From Lutimaribacter_A marinistellae (GTDB lineage: Bacteria; Pseudomonadota; Alphaproteobacteria; Rhodobacterales; Rhodobacteraceae), in NCBI RefSeq assembly GCF_042648365.1, contig NZ_JBHRXI010000001.1:310001-374000 (forward strand): DNA of 64,000 nucleotides, in the 5' to 3' direction. The position numbers and the translations under genes are program-made. This document shows, piece by piece, positions 45,301-51,812 of the stretch. How positions within the stretch are numbered: position 1 is the first letter of the stretch; each line of letters begins with the position of its first letter. The notes below the pieces were generated by a model. That model ran no database searches. It worked only from the letters and a program-made list of their open reading frames with translations, and was not told where the DNA came from.

Positions 45301-45372
45301 ACCCGGCCCCCCCGGTATAACTTCACTCACAGCCAGCCCCACTATGCTGAGATTTCCGTTATTCGATGACAT
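39349..45372 (-). CDS. Giant RTX repeat protein (2007 residues)
   Basis: A 2007-residue protein dominated by RTX calcium-binding repeats. Residues about 20-1370 are a tandem of about 13 units near 100 residues each; most contain RTX nonapeptides and then a strand pair of the type VxVDLxxGTAxDGxGGxDxLxxIExVxGS. Residues about 1585-1760 hold two immunoglobulin-like domains (SVNFGRFFSDPDGGVLSWQV; FSYQWQRDGANVPGATSAAY). A second RTX block spans about 1765-1925, and the C-terminus is the secretion-type ending EEAFIIFRPTGQIIWALVDG...FDLLS. It should be exported by a type I system and act outside the cell, for example in adhesion. A GGAGAAGGGG site precedes the ATG. It follows the sulfotransferase/GT operon after a possible terminator. 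Confidence 0.92.
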   Translation of the reverse strand: MSSNNGNLSIVGLAVSEVIPGGPGNDTISGNGGDDTITGAGGNDVLVGQAGRDILDGGTGLDQVVYYRDGGPRGVDVNLTTGVALDTWGDQDILRSIEWLFGSLNNDTIIGSAGQDTLHGWNGNDLINGLAGEDQLVGGAGNDTMNGGAGLDRAVYFRDGGARAINVNLTTGQVTDTYGNIDRLSGIEWVYGSSLNDTMQGSGAADTLDGWEGNDFVSGLGGDDLLVGKAGNDTLNGGAGHDTASYLTDGGASGVTVDLGTQTATDSWGNTDRLIGIEYVNGTDRNDRIFGADNEDNRLFGFAGNDYLDGRDGENLIYTGAGNDTVAVGTQSQDVRDNVIISGAGNKTVIGTTALGTPYAHQLIFQIDEAVTVNLATGRASSASMNLDFTQALHFLEVKGTMHNDVLVGGNPNHDYLEWFTGYQGNDTIDGGAGNADTMAYEAEVVTGSFNFRLGRHEFGTMGLIVDLAAGTARDAFGFTDTLINIDDIRATSFADNIRGDDGENAYWGLEGADTLIGGGGIDRIHYEEDFARGGTAGIRVDLNAGTAVDGFGDTDLISGIEEVYASNMNDEVIGDSNDNRVFGYGGADRIVGNGGRDVLLGGGGNDVVNGGAGDDELWGEAGNDTLNGGAGKDIARYIEASAGVAVDLNSGRTTNDGDGGSDVLIGIEAVHGSAFGDALGGDVGANEIQGFGGNDTINGAQGDDMLLGGSGNDIIEGGAGDDELWGGLGNDTLNGGAGRDFARYRDSTGRVVVDLASGEAQDGLGGSDRLSGIENVDGSAQGDVIRGDVLGNELRGFAGNDSLSGNNGADTLLGDGGNDSLLGQTGDDQLWGGAGNDTLDGGGGIDVARYQTSTSRVAVDLAAGTGHDGLGGTDVLRGIENLDGSEFGDTLRGNDGANVLRGFGGNDLLEGGAGNDDLLGLDGNDNLQGQGGDDQISGGAGNDTLNGGNGTDVLRYLDSSSGVNVNLGSGTAQDGFGGTDTVSNFEIVRGSQHDDRITGDGRANNLFGSDGGDTLSGGAGNDTLHGDSGNDSLSGGSGDDEIWGGTGSDTLDGGDGFDILRYLNASAGITVNLGAGNGRDASGGTDVIRNFEVVHGSYYSDDITGNGAANRLFGFDGADTIGGGGGADYLLGGQGDDSLTGGDGADTLEGSSGNDTMVGGNGQDVARYFGEVGPVTINLSTGTARDGTGGTDRLSGIENVHGSVHADHITGGGGNNRLFGFEGADTLLGLGGNDALLGDGGNDMLIGGNGRDTLLPGVGDDTIDGGAGQDLVRFTDARQAMTIDMILGIAQGEFDNVLMNVEDVDGSGFADLMIGDEQANILSGEGGNDTIIGGTGNDVLFGRAGADRYEFFAGDGLDVVRDMGNGSGTDRVVFHDYLARNATIYRQSANNDSIVINFGPSGDVIILANTLNASHVGAVEQIEWADGTVWNHAQLIAAIGQIGQLESIGPSNGADVLYGTPENDTISASGGNDFLRGLNGNDSLSGQAGNDTLTGGDGNDTLRGGNGNDVLDGGPGNDLKDGGGGFDAAVYTVRLDDATVTLNNGVFNIRSHLGQDTVSNIEEFRFADQTLTLAQMTAIGQNAVPVSTLPERITSTEGSVSVNFGRFFSDPDGGVLSWQVQGLPEGVTLSTNGLVVSGNLEASLVPYTVTITARDPLNGTVTDTVEWVIENVNAGPVGVPVISGDRVAGETLLVDTSGLSDADGLGEFSYQWQRDGANVPGATSAAYDVTPDDVDSVLTVIVRYEDGFGTNERVEAAGVRISGGGLDREGTDGNDFITGVLGADNLRGLGGNDTIIGGGGNDTIDGGNGTDTLNGGDGDDRLIGGTTEDDLRDVAYGGNGNDSIDGGYGNDELRGDGGNDTISGGFGTDTVIGADGNDVLTGEAWSDVLFGGAGRDFLNGGFGQDRMNGGSEADRFYHLGVADHGSDWIQDYSAAEGDVLVFGQPGANVDQFQVNLTETANAGVSGVEEAFIIFRPTGQIIWALVDGAAQDEINLVIAGQEFDLLS
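41400..45300 (-). repeat. Tandem ~100-residue RTX super-repeats (about 13 units)
   Basis: Within the giant RTX gene, units of about 300 bp recur. Each is marked by an IE-containing segment (IEWLFGS, IEWVYGS, IEYVNGT, IEEVYAS, IEAVHGS, IENVDGS, IENLDGS, FEIVRGS, FEVVHGS, IENVHGS, VEDVDGS and two more divergent forms). Units differ in sequence, so this is an old duplication series rather than a recent array. Repeat composition also opens long false frames on the opposite strand. Confidence 0.8.
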
Positions 45373-45442
45373 AGCCTGCCCCTTCTCCGAGTCTACCGTC
45401 CGTCTTGGCCTTTCACGCTGAAGCCCGCAAAAAGACGGCCGC

Positions 45443-45459
45443 CGCCTCGAAATGAGGCG
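45443..45459 (-). terminator. Possible terminator between sulfotransferase operon and RTX gene
   Basis: A 6-bp stem (CGCCTC, 45443-45448, with GAGGCG, 45454-45459) is followed on the leftward strand by GCGGCCGTCTTTTT, giving a T-run 8 bp later. It lies in the 144-bp gap after the operon's last stop and before the RTX start. Confidence 0.4.
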
Positions 45460-45516
45460 ATCAGGTGAAGAAAGCGTTACGACGGATCGCTTTTACTGCT
45501 CAGGCCAAGGAGACCA

Positions 45517-46539
45517 TCAATGTGATTCTCCGTGAACCTCCTCCTGCTGTAGCAGCATGTCCTGTGCGAGATTTCGACAGAACTGTAGCCAGAATGTGAC
45601 GCCGATATCTTCGCGGAACAGGCCGAATTTCGACCGATCCGCCGGGGACATTGCAAAGTCGGGCTGATACGGGGCACGGCGACGCTGGAGCTCTTCATTC
45701 AAAGGGTCGAAGTGTTCCTTGAGCCGGTCGAACTCTGCCCGGGTAAACAGGCAGTGTTTCGAATTGGGTCCATACTCCTGCCGGAGAAAATTCTCGGCAC
45801 GCCACAACAACCAAGACGGCGCCAGTTTGGGCTCGGAAAGGATGCTTGCCGCCCATGTCGCCAATGGCGGCGGAGAGATGTTCGACACTCCGTTCAGCAT
45901 TGCCGCCAGATCCGGATCGGCCGGATCCAGTCCCAAGAACCGCAGCATCGAACCGACCACGCCATGTTCCGACGTGCGACACGTATCGAAATCCATGAAG
46001 GTCACGTTCTCGGGTCCGAACGCGCCTTCCAACCGGTCAAGAAGCAACGTGTAATCGGCCCACAGACCGGCAAACACGCCACGCTTCAACGCAGGCGTGA
46101 GCAGGGCTGGCGGACGGGGCGGGCAGGTCTTCTTCGACAACTCCAGATAGACCGACTGGATGAATTGCCATTGCTGCCGAACCACGCAGACGACCTGTAT
46201 CTCGTCGAAGCCGTCCAGCCTCCGGCGCAGGTCCTGATAATCGACACCGCCATTTGGTTCGGCGCGTGAGAATTCCTCGCTGCTCAGAAACACGGTGAAA
46301 TCGCTATCGGCATAATCCGCCACGATCTCGGCGAACCCGGCTTCGGGCCCTTGTGCCAGCAACATATCGTCTTCGACCGGCGACCAGAGCGCCGTCAGGC
46401 CGTGATGTCCGGGAATCTGATTGAGCCTCGGATACACGATACCGCGGTCGGCCAGTTCCGGTGCCCATTCCCGAAACTTCTCCTGGATGGTCGTGGTCGC
46501 GGTCTTGTGCGTTCCGATATGTAAGATGACTTTGGCCAA
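45517..46539 (-). CDS. Sulfotransferase-like protein (paralog 1)
   Basis: The 340-residue protein starts VILHIGTHKTATTTIQEKF, which matches the PAPS 5'-phosphosulfate loop of sulfotransferases. FLSSEEFSR and VVCVVRQQWQFIQSVYLEL (3'-phosphate-binding R/S region) follow, then FAGLWADYTLLLDRLEGAFG. Sulfotransferases move sulfate from PAPS to hydroxyl or amine groups of sugars or lipids. It is the last gene of a leftward operon, 75 bp after the GT61 gene. The start is TTG at 46539 with GAGG eight bases upstream, consistent with its two paralogs at 49679 and 50788. The acceptor is presumably the exported glycan. Confidence 0.78.
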   Translation of the reverse strand: MAKVILHIGTHKTATTTIQEKFREWAPELADRGIVYPRLNQIPGHHGLTALWSPVEDDMLLAQGPEAGFAEIVADYADSDFTVFLSSEEFSRAEPNGGVDYQDLRRRLDGFDEIQVVCVVRQQWQFIQSVYLELSKKTCPPRPPALLTPALKRGVFAGLWADYTLLLDRLEGAFGPENVTFMDFDTCRTSEHGVVGSMLRFLGLDPADPDLAAMLNGVSNISPPPLATWAASILSEPKLAPSWLLWRAENFLRQEYGPNSKHCLFTRAEFDRLKEHFDPLNEELQRRRAPYQPDFAMSPADRSKFGLFREDIGVTFWLQFCRNLAQDMLLQQEEVHGESH

Positions 46540-46614
46540 AGGTCGTGCCTCTTCAAGGATTTTGCCGCGGAGCGTTAGCGCAATTGATGGGCAAGGTAAA
46601 TTCGACGCTTCGGA

Positions 46615-47751
46615 TTAACGCGCGGTATCCGGCTGATCGACGCTGGCACGGTCCAACGCCGCCCGTGCTTGCGTCACGTCGAACGCGTCTGACAGGTTTT
46701 CAAGCTCGCGCAGCAATGCGTCTACTGGCGGCACCGTCCAACCATCACCGATGAACCCCCGGGATGCCAGATCCCGCCCGAGGCCAGCAAAGTCCAACAA
46801 GCACTGCGCCCGCGCATTGGCGCCGGGAAACTTCCTGTGGAAAAGCGTTTCCATCACGTGATTGTCTCCCACGGGAACCGGCCCGCCGAACGAGGTGATC
46901 TGCCGTTCGAAGACCGGAAAGACCGTCTTGCGGCGCCAGATTATGAAGACCTCCTGACCGGGGCGCGCACCGAGCGCGTAGAGATGCAGCGCAGACCCTT
47001 CGGAAAAGACAAGCTTTTCCGCATCCGCGTAGTGCCGCAACTGCTCCGCCGGCCCATGTTTTTCGGGGTGAAGAACCGTATACCCCTGTGCCCTCATGTT
47101 CCTGTCGATTTCGGTCTCGAGAACAAAGCGCGCGCCCTCTCGCGCGAGAGCCGCCCGTGACACGAAAACCTTTTTCGGTCCTGCCGGTCGCCCGTCTCTC
47201 GCGCGCGCCACCCGTCGCGCTGCAAAGTCGCGCATCAGGGGATGCCCCGCCACGAAACCGGCCGGAAACCGGAACGAGGCCGGAACAAACAGGTTTTCGA
47301 ACCGCGTCGGTCGATCAACCCGGATCAGCGGGATCCCCGGAAGAAGGAACTGCAAAACGTTCAGCACGGAGGCATGAACAGGCTGGTCGGGGAACAAGGC
47401 GTAGTAGATGACACCGTCAAGCTCAGACAGCAGGTCGGCACCCCAAAGACGCGATATGTTTTCAGAGATGAAATGCCCGAAATGCGCATTCTGCAACAGG
47501 CCGAGATAGAGGTAACGCCCCTTCATCGTTGTCTCGGCTACCGCAGGGTCGATCTCTTGCGGCGGCTGGTTCACGTGACTGTTGAATACGCTTTCCCCGC
47601 GCGCGAACCACGCCCCGCTGGATCGATAGGCACCGCCCCCAAAAACACCCGAAACGACTCCGCCACCTTCCGGCTTGGGACGGGGCGGTGTGTAGTGCGA
47701 CGACGGAATCACGATGGCGTCGCCCAGTATCTCGATATTCGCTGCGCTCAT
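46615..47751 (-). CDS. GT61-family glycosyltransferase
   Basis: The 378-residue protein matches the GT61 (DUF563) family, with the N-terminal NAHFGHFISENISRLWG (about residues 91-107) and the C-terminal KKVFVSRAALAREG and LVFSEGSALHLYALG. Bacterial GT61 members act in LPS, capsule and exopolysaccharide synthesis and transfer pentose, GlcNAc or other sugars. It overlaps the upstream GSCFA gene by 4 bp, so the two are co-translated. No membrane segment is visible, fitting a cytoplasmic or membrane-peripheral enzyme. The transferred sugar is unknown. Confidence 0.83.
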   Translation of the reverse strand: MSAANIEILGDAIVIPSSHYTPPRPKPEGGGVVSGVFGGGAYRSSGAWFARGESVFNSHVNQPPQEIDPAVAETTMKGRYLYLGLLQNAHFGHFISENISRLWGADLLSELDGVIYYALFPDQPVHASVLNVLQFLLPGIPLIRVDRPTRFENLFVPASFRFPAGFVAGHPLMRDFAARRVARARDGRPAGPKKVFVSRAALAREGARFVLETEIDRNMRAQGYTVLHPEKHGPAEQLRHYADAEKLVFSEGSALHLYALGARPGQEVFIIWRRKTVFPVFERQITSFGGPVPVGDNHVMETLFHRKFPGANARAQCLLDFAGLGRDLASRGFIGDGWTVPPVDALLRELENLSDAFDVTQARAALDRASVDQPDTAR

Positions 47752-48854
47752 TCCACTTTGTGTCCCACGTGGGAAAACTGGTTGTCGAGCGCTTCCTCGT
47801 CACACACGAGCTGAACGACACGCTCCATTTCCTTTGTTGCCGCGTCCCCCTCCTCGGGCGCGACAGGGGCGCTTCCGATCTCGGCCGGTTCGATGCCTGC
47901 AAGCGACTTGAAGAACAGCCGCATGACATGCGCGACACCTTCCTCCCGTACCGATCGCAGGTCTTCGGCTAGGTAGGACCCGCGCGCGTGCGGCCCAAGG
48001 ATTACCTCGTATGACGGGAAGTACATGACCCTCGGCAGGCTCTGTTCCAGCATCTCGCACGCGACGCGCAGCACCGACTTGGAATAGGTGGTCGCGCTAA
48101 GAACATGCTTGCCCGACGCTGTCGCGATGAGCGGTACGGGCGAAACCGTCAGAATGATACGGGCCTTGGGGTTCACCCCATGCAGCAGGGCAACGAATTG
48201 CGTCATGTCCGATACGGTTTCCGAGACCGAGAAATTATGAAACGCATGCCTGCCCGGATCGAATTGCCCGCCCACCGTACCAGGGCAAAGCGGAAACACC
48301 GCGCCATCCTCTTTCGACACCCAGCCTTCGGTCAGGCCGAGGGTAAAGACAAAGACGTCAAGCTCTTCGAACCCGCGGCGCACGGCGGCAAAGTGCTGTT
48401 CACGGTCGATGTCGTATTCGCGCTTCGTGGCGAAACCACCGGGCTGGATTTGCGGACGAAACGGGTCCAGCAGGCTGCCATCTGCTTCGACCCAGACATC
48501 TTCGGCCGGCTGAAACTGCCCATATGCGCGCCTGAACAATTGCAGCAACTGCCGCACGACGTAGATATTGCCGTAGCGCGCCGTGAAGGTTCCGTAGTTG
48601 TAAAGCGCCGCGTTTTCGGCCGAGATCATCGGATGCGCGGTTTCGGTGATCATGGCGTTGAACCCGCTTTGCCGCATGTAGCGGGCAATATGCTGGGCGA
48701 AACAGCTTCCAGCCGTCATGACCTTATCTGCCGGCCCGACGCTGAAGCGCGGCAGGTTGGGAACGGGATCCACCTCTTCTGCAGGGAGCCCGGCAACGGA
48801 GCGGCGCCAATAGGCGTTATCGGGCAGAAGGGAATAGGGTGTCTGCCGCGTCAT
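47748..48854 (-). CDS. GSCFA-domain protein
   Basis: The 368-residue protein carries the family signature near its N-terminus, TAGSCFAQHIARYMRQSG (about residues 48-65), and later VFTLGLTEGWV and ILTVSPVPLIATA. GSCFA proteins are SGNH-hydrolase relatives often found in surface-polysaccharide loci, where an acyl-esterase or acyl-transfer role on sugars is suspected. It overlaps genes on both sides by 4 bp, forming a tightly coupled trio with the SGNH-like gene before it and GT61 after it. Placement between sulfotransferases suggests modification of the same glycan. Confidence 0.85.
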   Translation of the reverse strand: MTRQTPYSLLPDNAYWRRSVAGLPAEEVDPVPNLPRFSVGPADKVMTAGSCFAQHIARYMRQSGFNAMITETAHPMISAENAALYNYGTFTARYGNIYVVRQLLQLFRRAYGQFQPAEDVWVEADGSLLDPFRPQIQPGGFATKREYDIDREQHFAAVRRGFEELDVFVFTLGLTEGWVSKEDGAVFPLCPGTVGGQFDPGRHAFHNFSVSETVSDMTQFVALLHGVNPKARIILTVSPVPLIATASGKHVLSATTYSKSVLRVACEMLEQSLPRVMYFPSYEVILGPHARGSYLAEDLRSVREEGVAHVMRLFFKSLAGIEPAEIGSAPVAPEEGDAATKEMERVVQLVCDEEALDNQFSHVGHKVE

Positions 48855-49582
48855 GAAACGACCTCGTTCAAATGCTCTGCCAGTTGGTCCAGAACCGCGT
48901 GCCCGTAAGCCGGGCCGGCATGGGTCGGATCGTCCCGCCAGGCTGCCTGGACAAGGAAACCGTACTTATCCTTCATGCTGTCGGGTATCGGCAGGCAGCC
49001 GATCCCGTTCTCGGCGCAGACATCCTTTGTGATCTGCGCCTGCAGATGCCAGAATCGCAAGATGCGTTCCGGACGCGGCAAACCGTAATGATGGATCAGT
49101 GGCAGGAAATGCTTCGCGTGTTGCCGCACATGTCCCGGCGGCACCGGCGGAGGTGATTCCAGATGAAGCATGGGGGTTGCGGTGGCGGCTCGTATCGCCG
49201 GCAGGACGGGGATGGTCTCATGCGCCATCTCGAGCAGGTGTTTTCGGATCAACCCATAGGGCAGGATCTCGGCACCTTCCTCAAGCGGCAGATCCGGCGC
49301 TTGAGGAAGCACGAAATCGTATTTCCTGGGGTTGTTCACCAGGCCGAGGCTGAAATGCGCATTCCCCGCAAGACAAGAAACGATCATGTCGAACCGGGGC
49401 TCACGGACGATCTGGGCGATCGTCGGGTGCAACTCTCCGGCAGCGTCGAGATTGGGCTGGTAACTGGGGCTGCCAACCGGTGCGAATTCGATATTCAGCC
49501 CATCCACCTTGCCCGCACGCTCGGAAAATGCCTGCTGGAGGTTGCCGATATGGCTGTGGCCGACGATCAATACGTTCTTCAT
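48851..49582 (-). CDS. SGNH-hydrolase-like protein
   Basis: The 243-residue protein has three blocks consistent with an SGNH/GDSL-like fold: G8-H9-S10-H11 (VLIVGHSHIGN) near the N-terminus, GNAH (73-76) in the middle, and DPTHAGPAYG near residue 220 carrying the D-H pair. These usually form an esterase or acyltransferase active site, but the nucleophile block reads GHSH rather than GDSH, so activity is uncertain. There is no signal peptide. It overlaps the GSCFA gene by 4 bp. A role in de-esterifying or acylating the glycan is inferred from context. Confidence 0.7.
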   Translation of the reverse strand: MKNVLIVGHSHIGNLQQAFSERAGKVDGLNIEFAPVGSPSYQPNLDAAGELHPTIAQIVREPRFDMIVSCLAGNAHFSLGLVNNPRKYDFVLPQAPDLPLEEGAEILPYGLIRKHLLEMAHETIPVLPAIRAATATPMLHLESPPPVPPGHVRQHAKHFLPLIHHYGLPRPERILRFWHLQAQITKDVCAENGIGCLPIPDSMKDKYGFLVQAAWRDDPTHAGPAYGHAVLDQLAEHLNEVVS

Positions 49583-49678
49583 TCACCCACTGCCCTGAAC
49601 CGCGTCGCCTGAACCACACCCTGTTTACCTGTTGCCCGAGGTGCACGGCAAGCGCCCTTGGGTCAACCCCTCACCAGT

Positions 49679-50731
49679 TCATTGAACGGTATTGAAGGTC
49701 GGCCTCGACAGTCCTTGCTCGGCCTCGGGCCGGCCCATCAACAGGCCGAAACCGATACGCGCCATGCGCAACCAGAAGGCAGCCGAAACATCCTCCCTGA
49801 ACAGGTTCACGCCCGTGGGGGCCAAAGGAGCCATCTGAAAACCGGGTTGTACCGCCTGCCGTCGGCGTTGCAATTTGTCGTTCAACGGCTGACACCATTT
49901 CTGAAGGCTGTACATCTCATCCCTCGAAAAGACGCATGTCGAAAGCGGCTCGCCGAATTCAGCCTTCAACGCCCGTTGCGCGTGATCGACCAGCCAGTCC
50001 GATGCCACATCGGGCGCGGTCAGCTGATTGGCCACCCAACAAGCCAGCGCAGGTGCCGAAACGTTCGACGCTCCAAGGCACATGTCGCGCAACCCATCAT
50101 CAGTCGGATCAAGGCCAAGAACATCCAGCATCGCCCCGACGACTCCACCCACCCCCTCGGTACAGGTCTCGTAGTCAAGAAAGGTGACGTTTTCCGCACC
50201 GAACGCACCCTCGAGACGGTCCAGCAACAGGTTGTAATCCCCCCACAACCCGGCAAACACGCCCTTCTTTTGGGACGTGATGATAAAGCGCGCAGGCTCG
50301 GGCGGGGCCATCACCTTGGACAGTTCGACATAGACCGATTGCATGAACTGCCACTGCGGACGCAAAACGCAAACGACCTGAACCTCGTCGAAATCGGACA
50401 GGTAGCCGCGCAACTCGCCGTAATCGACACCGTTGTTCGGCCCGGACCGCGAAAACTCCTCGCTGCTGAGGAACACGGTAACGTCTTCACCGGCATATCG
50501 GCGCGCAAGTGCCCCAAAGGCTTCTACAGCCCCACCGGCCAACAGAAAGCCGGGATCGACCGCTTCCACGGGCGACCACGGCGCCGTCAGCCCATGATGG
50601 CCGTGATTGTTGTCGAGGCGGGGGTAGATCACACCACGCTCTGACAGCAGGGGGGAATTCGTCCAGAACTTCTGCTGTATCATCGTGGTCGCGGTCTTGT
50701 GCGTGCCGATGTGAAGAACCAACCTGGACAA
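49679..50731 (-). CDS. Sulfotransferase-like protein (paralog 2)
   Basis: The 350-residue product is a paralog of the proteins at 45517 and 50788: LVLHIGTHKTATTMIQQKF, FLSSEEFSRSG, VVCVLRPQWQFMQSVYVELS and FAGLWGDYNLLLDRLEGAFG. I chose the TTG at 50731 because it gives MSRLVLHIG, the N-terminus found in both paralogs; a GTG at 50752 would add seven residues. The start lies 56 bp downstream of paralog 3's stop. The three together imply several sulfation sites or acceptors on one polymer. Function is inferred from the PAPS-loop motif. Confidence 0.75.
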   Translation of the reverse strand: MSRLVLHIGTHKTATTMIQQKFWTNSPLLSERGVIYPRLDNNHGHHGLTAPWSPVEAVDPGFLLAGGAVEAFGALARRYAGEDVTVFLSSEEFSRSGPNNGVDYGELRGYLSDFDEVQVVCVLRPQWQFMQSVYVELSKVMAPPEPARFIITSQKKGVFAGLWGDYNLLLDRLEGAFGAENVTFLDYETCTEGVGGVVGAMLDVLGLDPTDDGLRDMCLGASNVSAPALACWVANQLTAPDVASDWLVDHAQRALKAEFGEPLSTCVFSRDEMYSLQKWCQPLNDKLQRRRQAVQPGFQMAPLAPTGVNLFREDVSAAFWLRMARIGFGLLMGRPEAEQGLSRPTFNTVQ

Positions 50732-50787
50732 CTCGTTACCCCGCCAATGCACTTAAACCGAAGCGCGAGGCAGTCTTGCCCGGGTCG

Positions 50788-51786
50788 TCATGACTTTCGC
50801 GACCTCAACATCTTTTCGAATCCCATTTTCGCCATTCTCGCCCAGTACGCGGCCGAAATGTCTTCACGGAACAGGTTCACGCCACGCGGCTCCAACGGTG
50901 AAATCGAAAACCCGTTGCGTTGCGCCGCCGGGCGAAGCGCCAGCTCTGCGTTCAAAGGGTCGAAATGAGATTTCAGTGTGGCAAATTCGGCTCGGGTGAA
51001 CAAGCAGGGCTTTACGACTCCACCGAATTCCTGCCGCAGCCCGTGGGCCGCCTTGTCAATCAACCACAGGGGCGCAGGTGTTGGTTCTGCCAGAATGTTC
51101 GCGGCATAGCTTGCCAGAGACATTGGCGAGACGTTGGAATTGCCTTCGTTCACCGTTTCCAGTTGCGACTGGTCGATATCCAGCCCGAGATGCTCAAGAA
51201 ATCGGCCCACGATCCCGCCGGGATGGTTCCTGCATTCCTCGAACGAGAACAAAGTGATTTCCTCGGGGGCAAACACACCTTCGAGCCGTTCGACCAACCG
51301 GTTGTAATCGACCCACAACCCTTCATAGAGGCTCGTCTCGATTGCCTGCTCGACCACCTTTCCGGGTCGCGGCGGGCAACGCCCGCGCGAAACCTCGACA
51401 TAGGCCGATTGCAGGAACTGCCATTGCGACCGCAACACGCAGATGACCTCGATCTCGTCGAACGGGGCCAGAACCTCGCGTATCTTGGCAATATCGACAA
51501 GGCATCGGTCGCGTGAAAATTCCTCGCTGCTCAGAAACAGCGTCTGGTCGCCGGGCCCGTAACGCTCCGCCAAGGCGGTGAGGGTCCCGATGTCACCATC
51601 CGGAAGGCGAAACATCTTGGGCATCTTCGCCCAGTTGATCACCAGTCCATGATGGCCGGTCTGGCGATCGAAACGGGGATAGATGACCCCATGTTCGGCC
51701 AACGTGTCCGCGTTGCCATGAAACATGTCCTGAATGGTGGTCGTAGCTGTCTTGTGGCCACCGATATGAAGGACGACTTTCGACAC
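50788..51786 (-). CDS. Sulfotransferase-like protein (paralog 3)
   Basis: A 332-residue protein, third member of the set: VVLHIGGHKTATTTIQDMF (PAPS 5'-phosphosulfate loop), FLSSEEFSRDR, VICVLRSQWQFLQSAYVEVS, then YEGLWVDYNRLVERLEGVFA. The shared C-terminal pattern LFTRAEFATLKSHFDPLN and GVNLFREDISAAYWARM occurs in all three. No transmembrane segment is seen, unlike Golgi-type enzymes, so action is cytoplasmic before export. The RgpF/WbsX gene lies directly upstream with a 26-bp gap. Confidence 0.78.
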   Translation of the reverse strand: MSKVVLHIGGHKTATTTIQDMFHGNADTLAEHGVIYPRFDRQTGHHGLVINWAKMPKMFRLPDGDIGTLTALAERYGPGDQTLFLSSEEFSRDRCLVDIAKIREVLAPFDEIEVICVLRSQWQFLQSAYVEVSRGRCPPRPGKVVEQAIETSLYEGLWVDYNRLVERLEGVFAPEEITLFSFEECRNHPGGIVGRFLEHLGLDIDQSQLETVNEGNSNVSPMSLASYAANILAEPTPAPLWLIDKAAHGLRQEFGGVVKPCLFTRAEFATLKSHFDPLNAELALRPAAQRNGFSISPLEPRGVNLFREDISAAYWARMAKMGFEKMLRSRKS

Positions 51787-51812
51787 GTTCCGCTGTTTCC
51801 CCTCTCAGGCCG

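Noticed and set aside
41209..45369. Very long open frames on the + strand opposite the giant RTX gene (for example 43357-45369 and 41209-42489).
   Set aside because: They are mirror artefacts of the repeated RTX codons. The - strand frame gives regular calcium-binding repeats and a secretion-type end, while these frames give no motif and no start signal.
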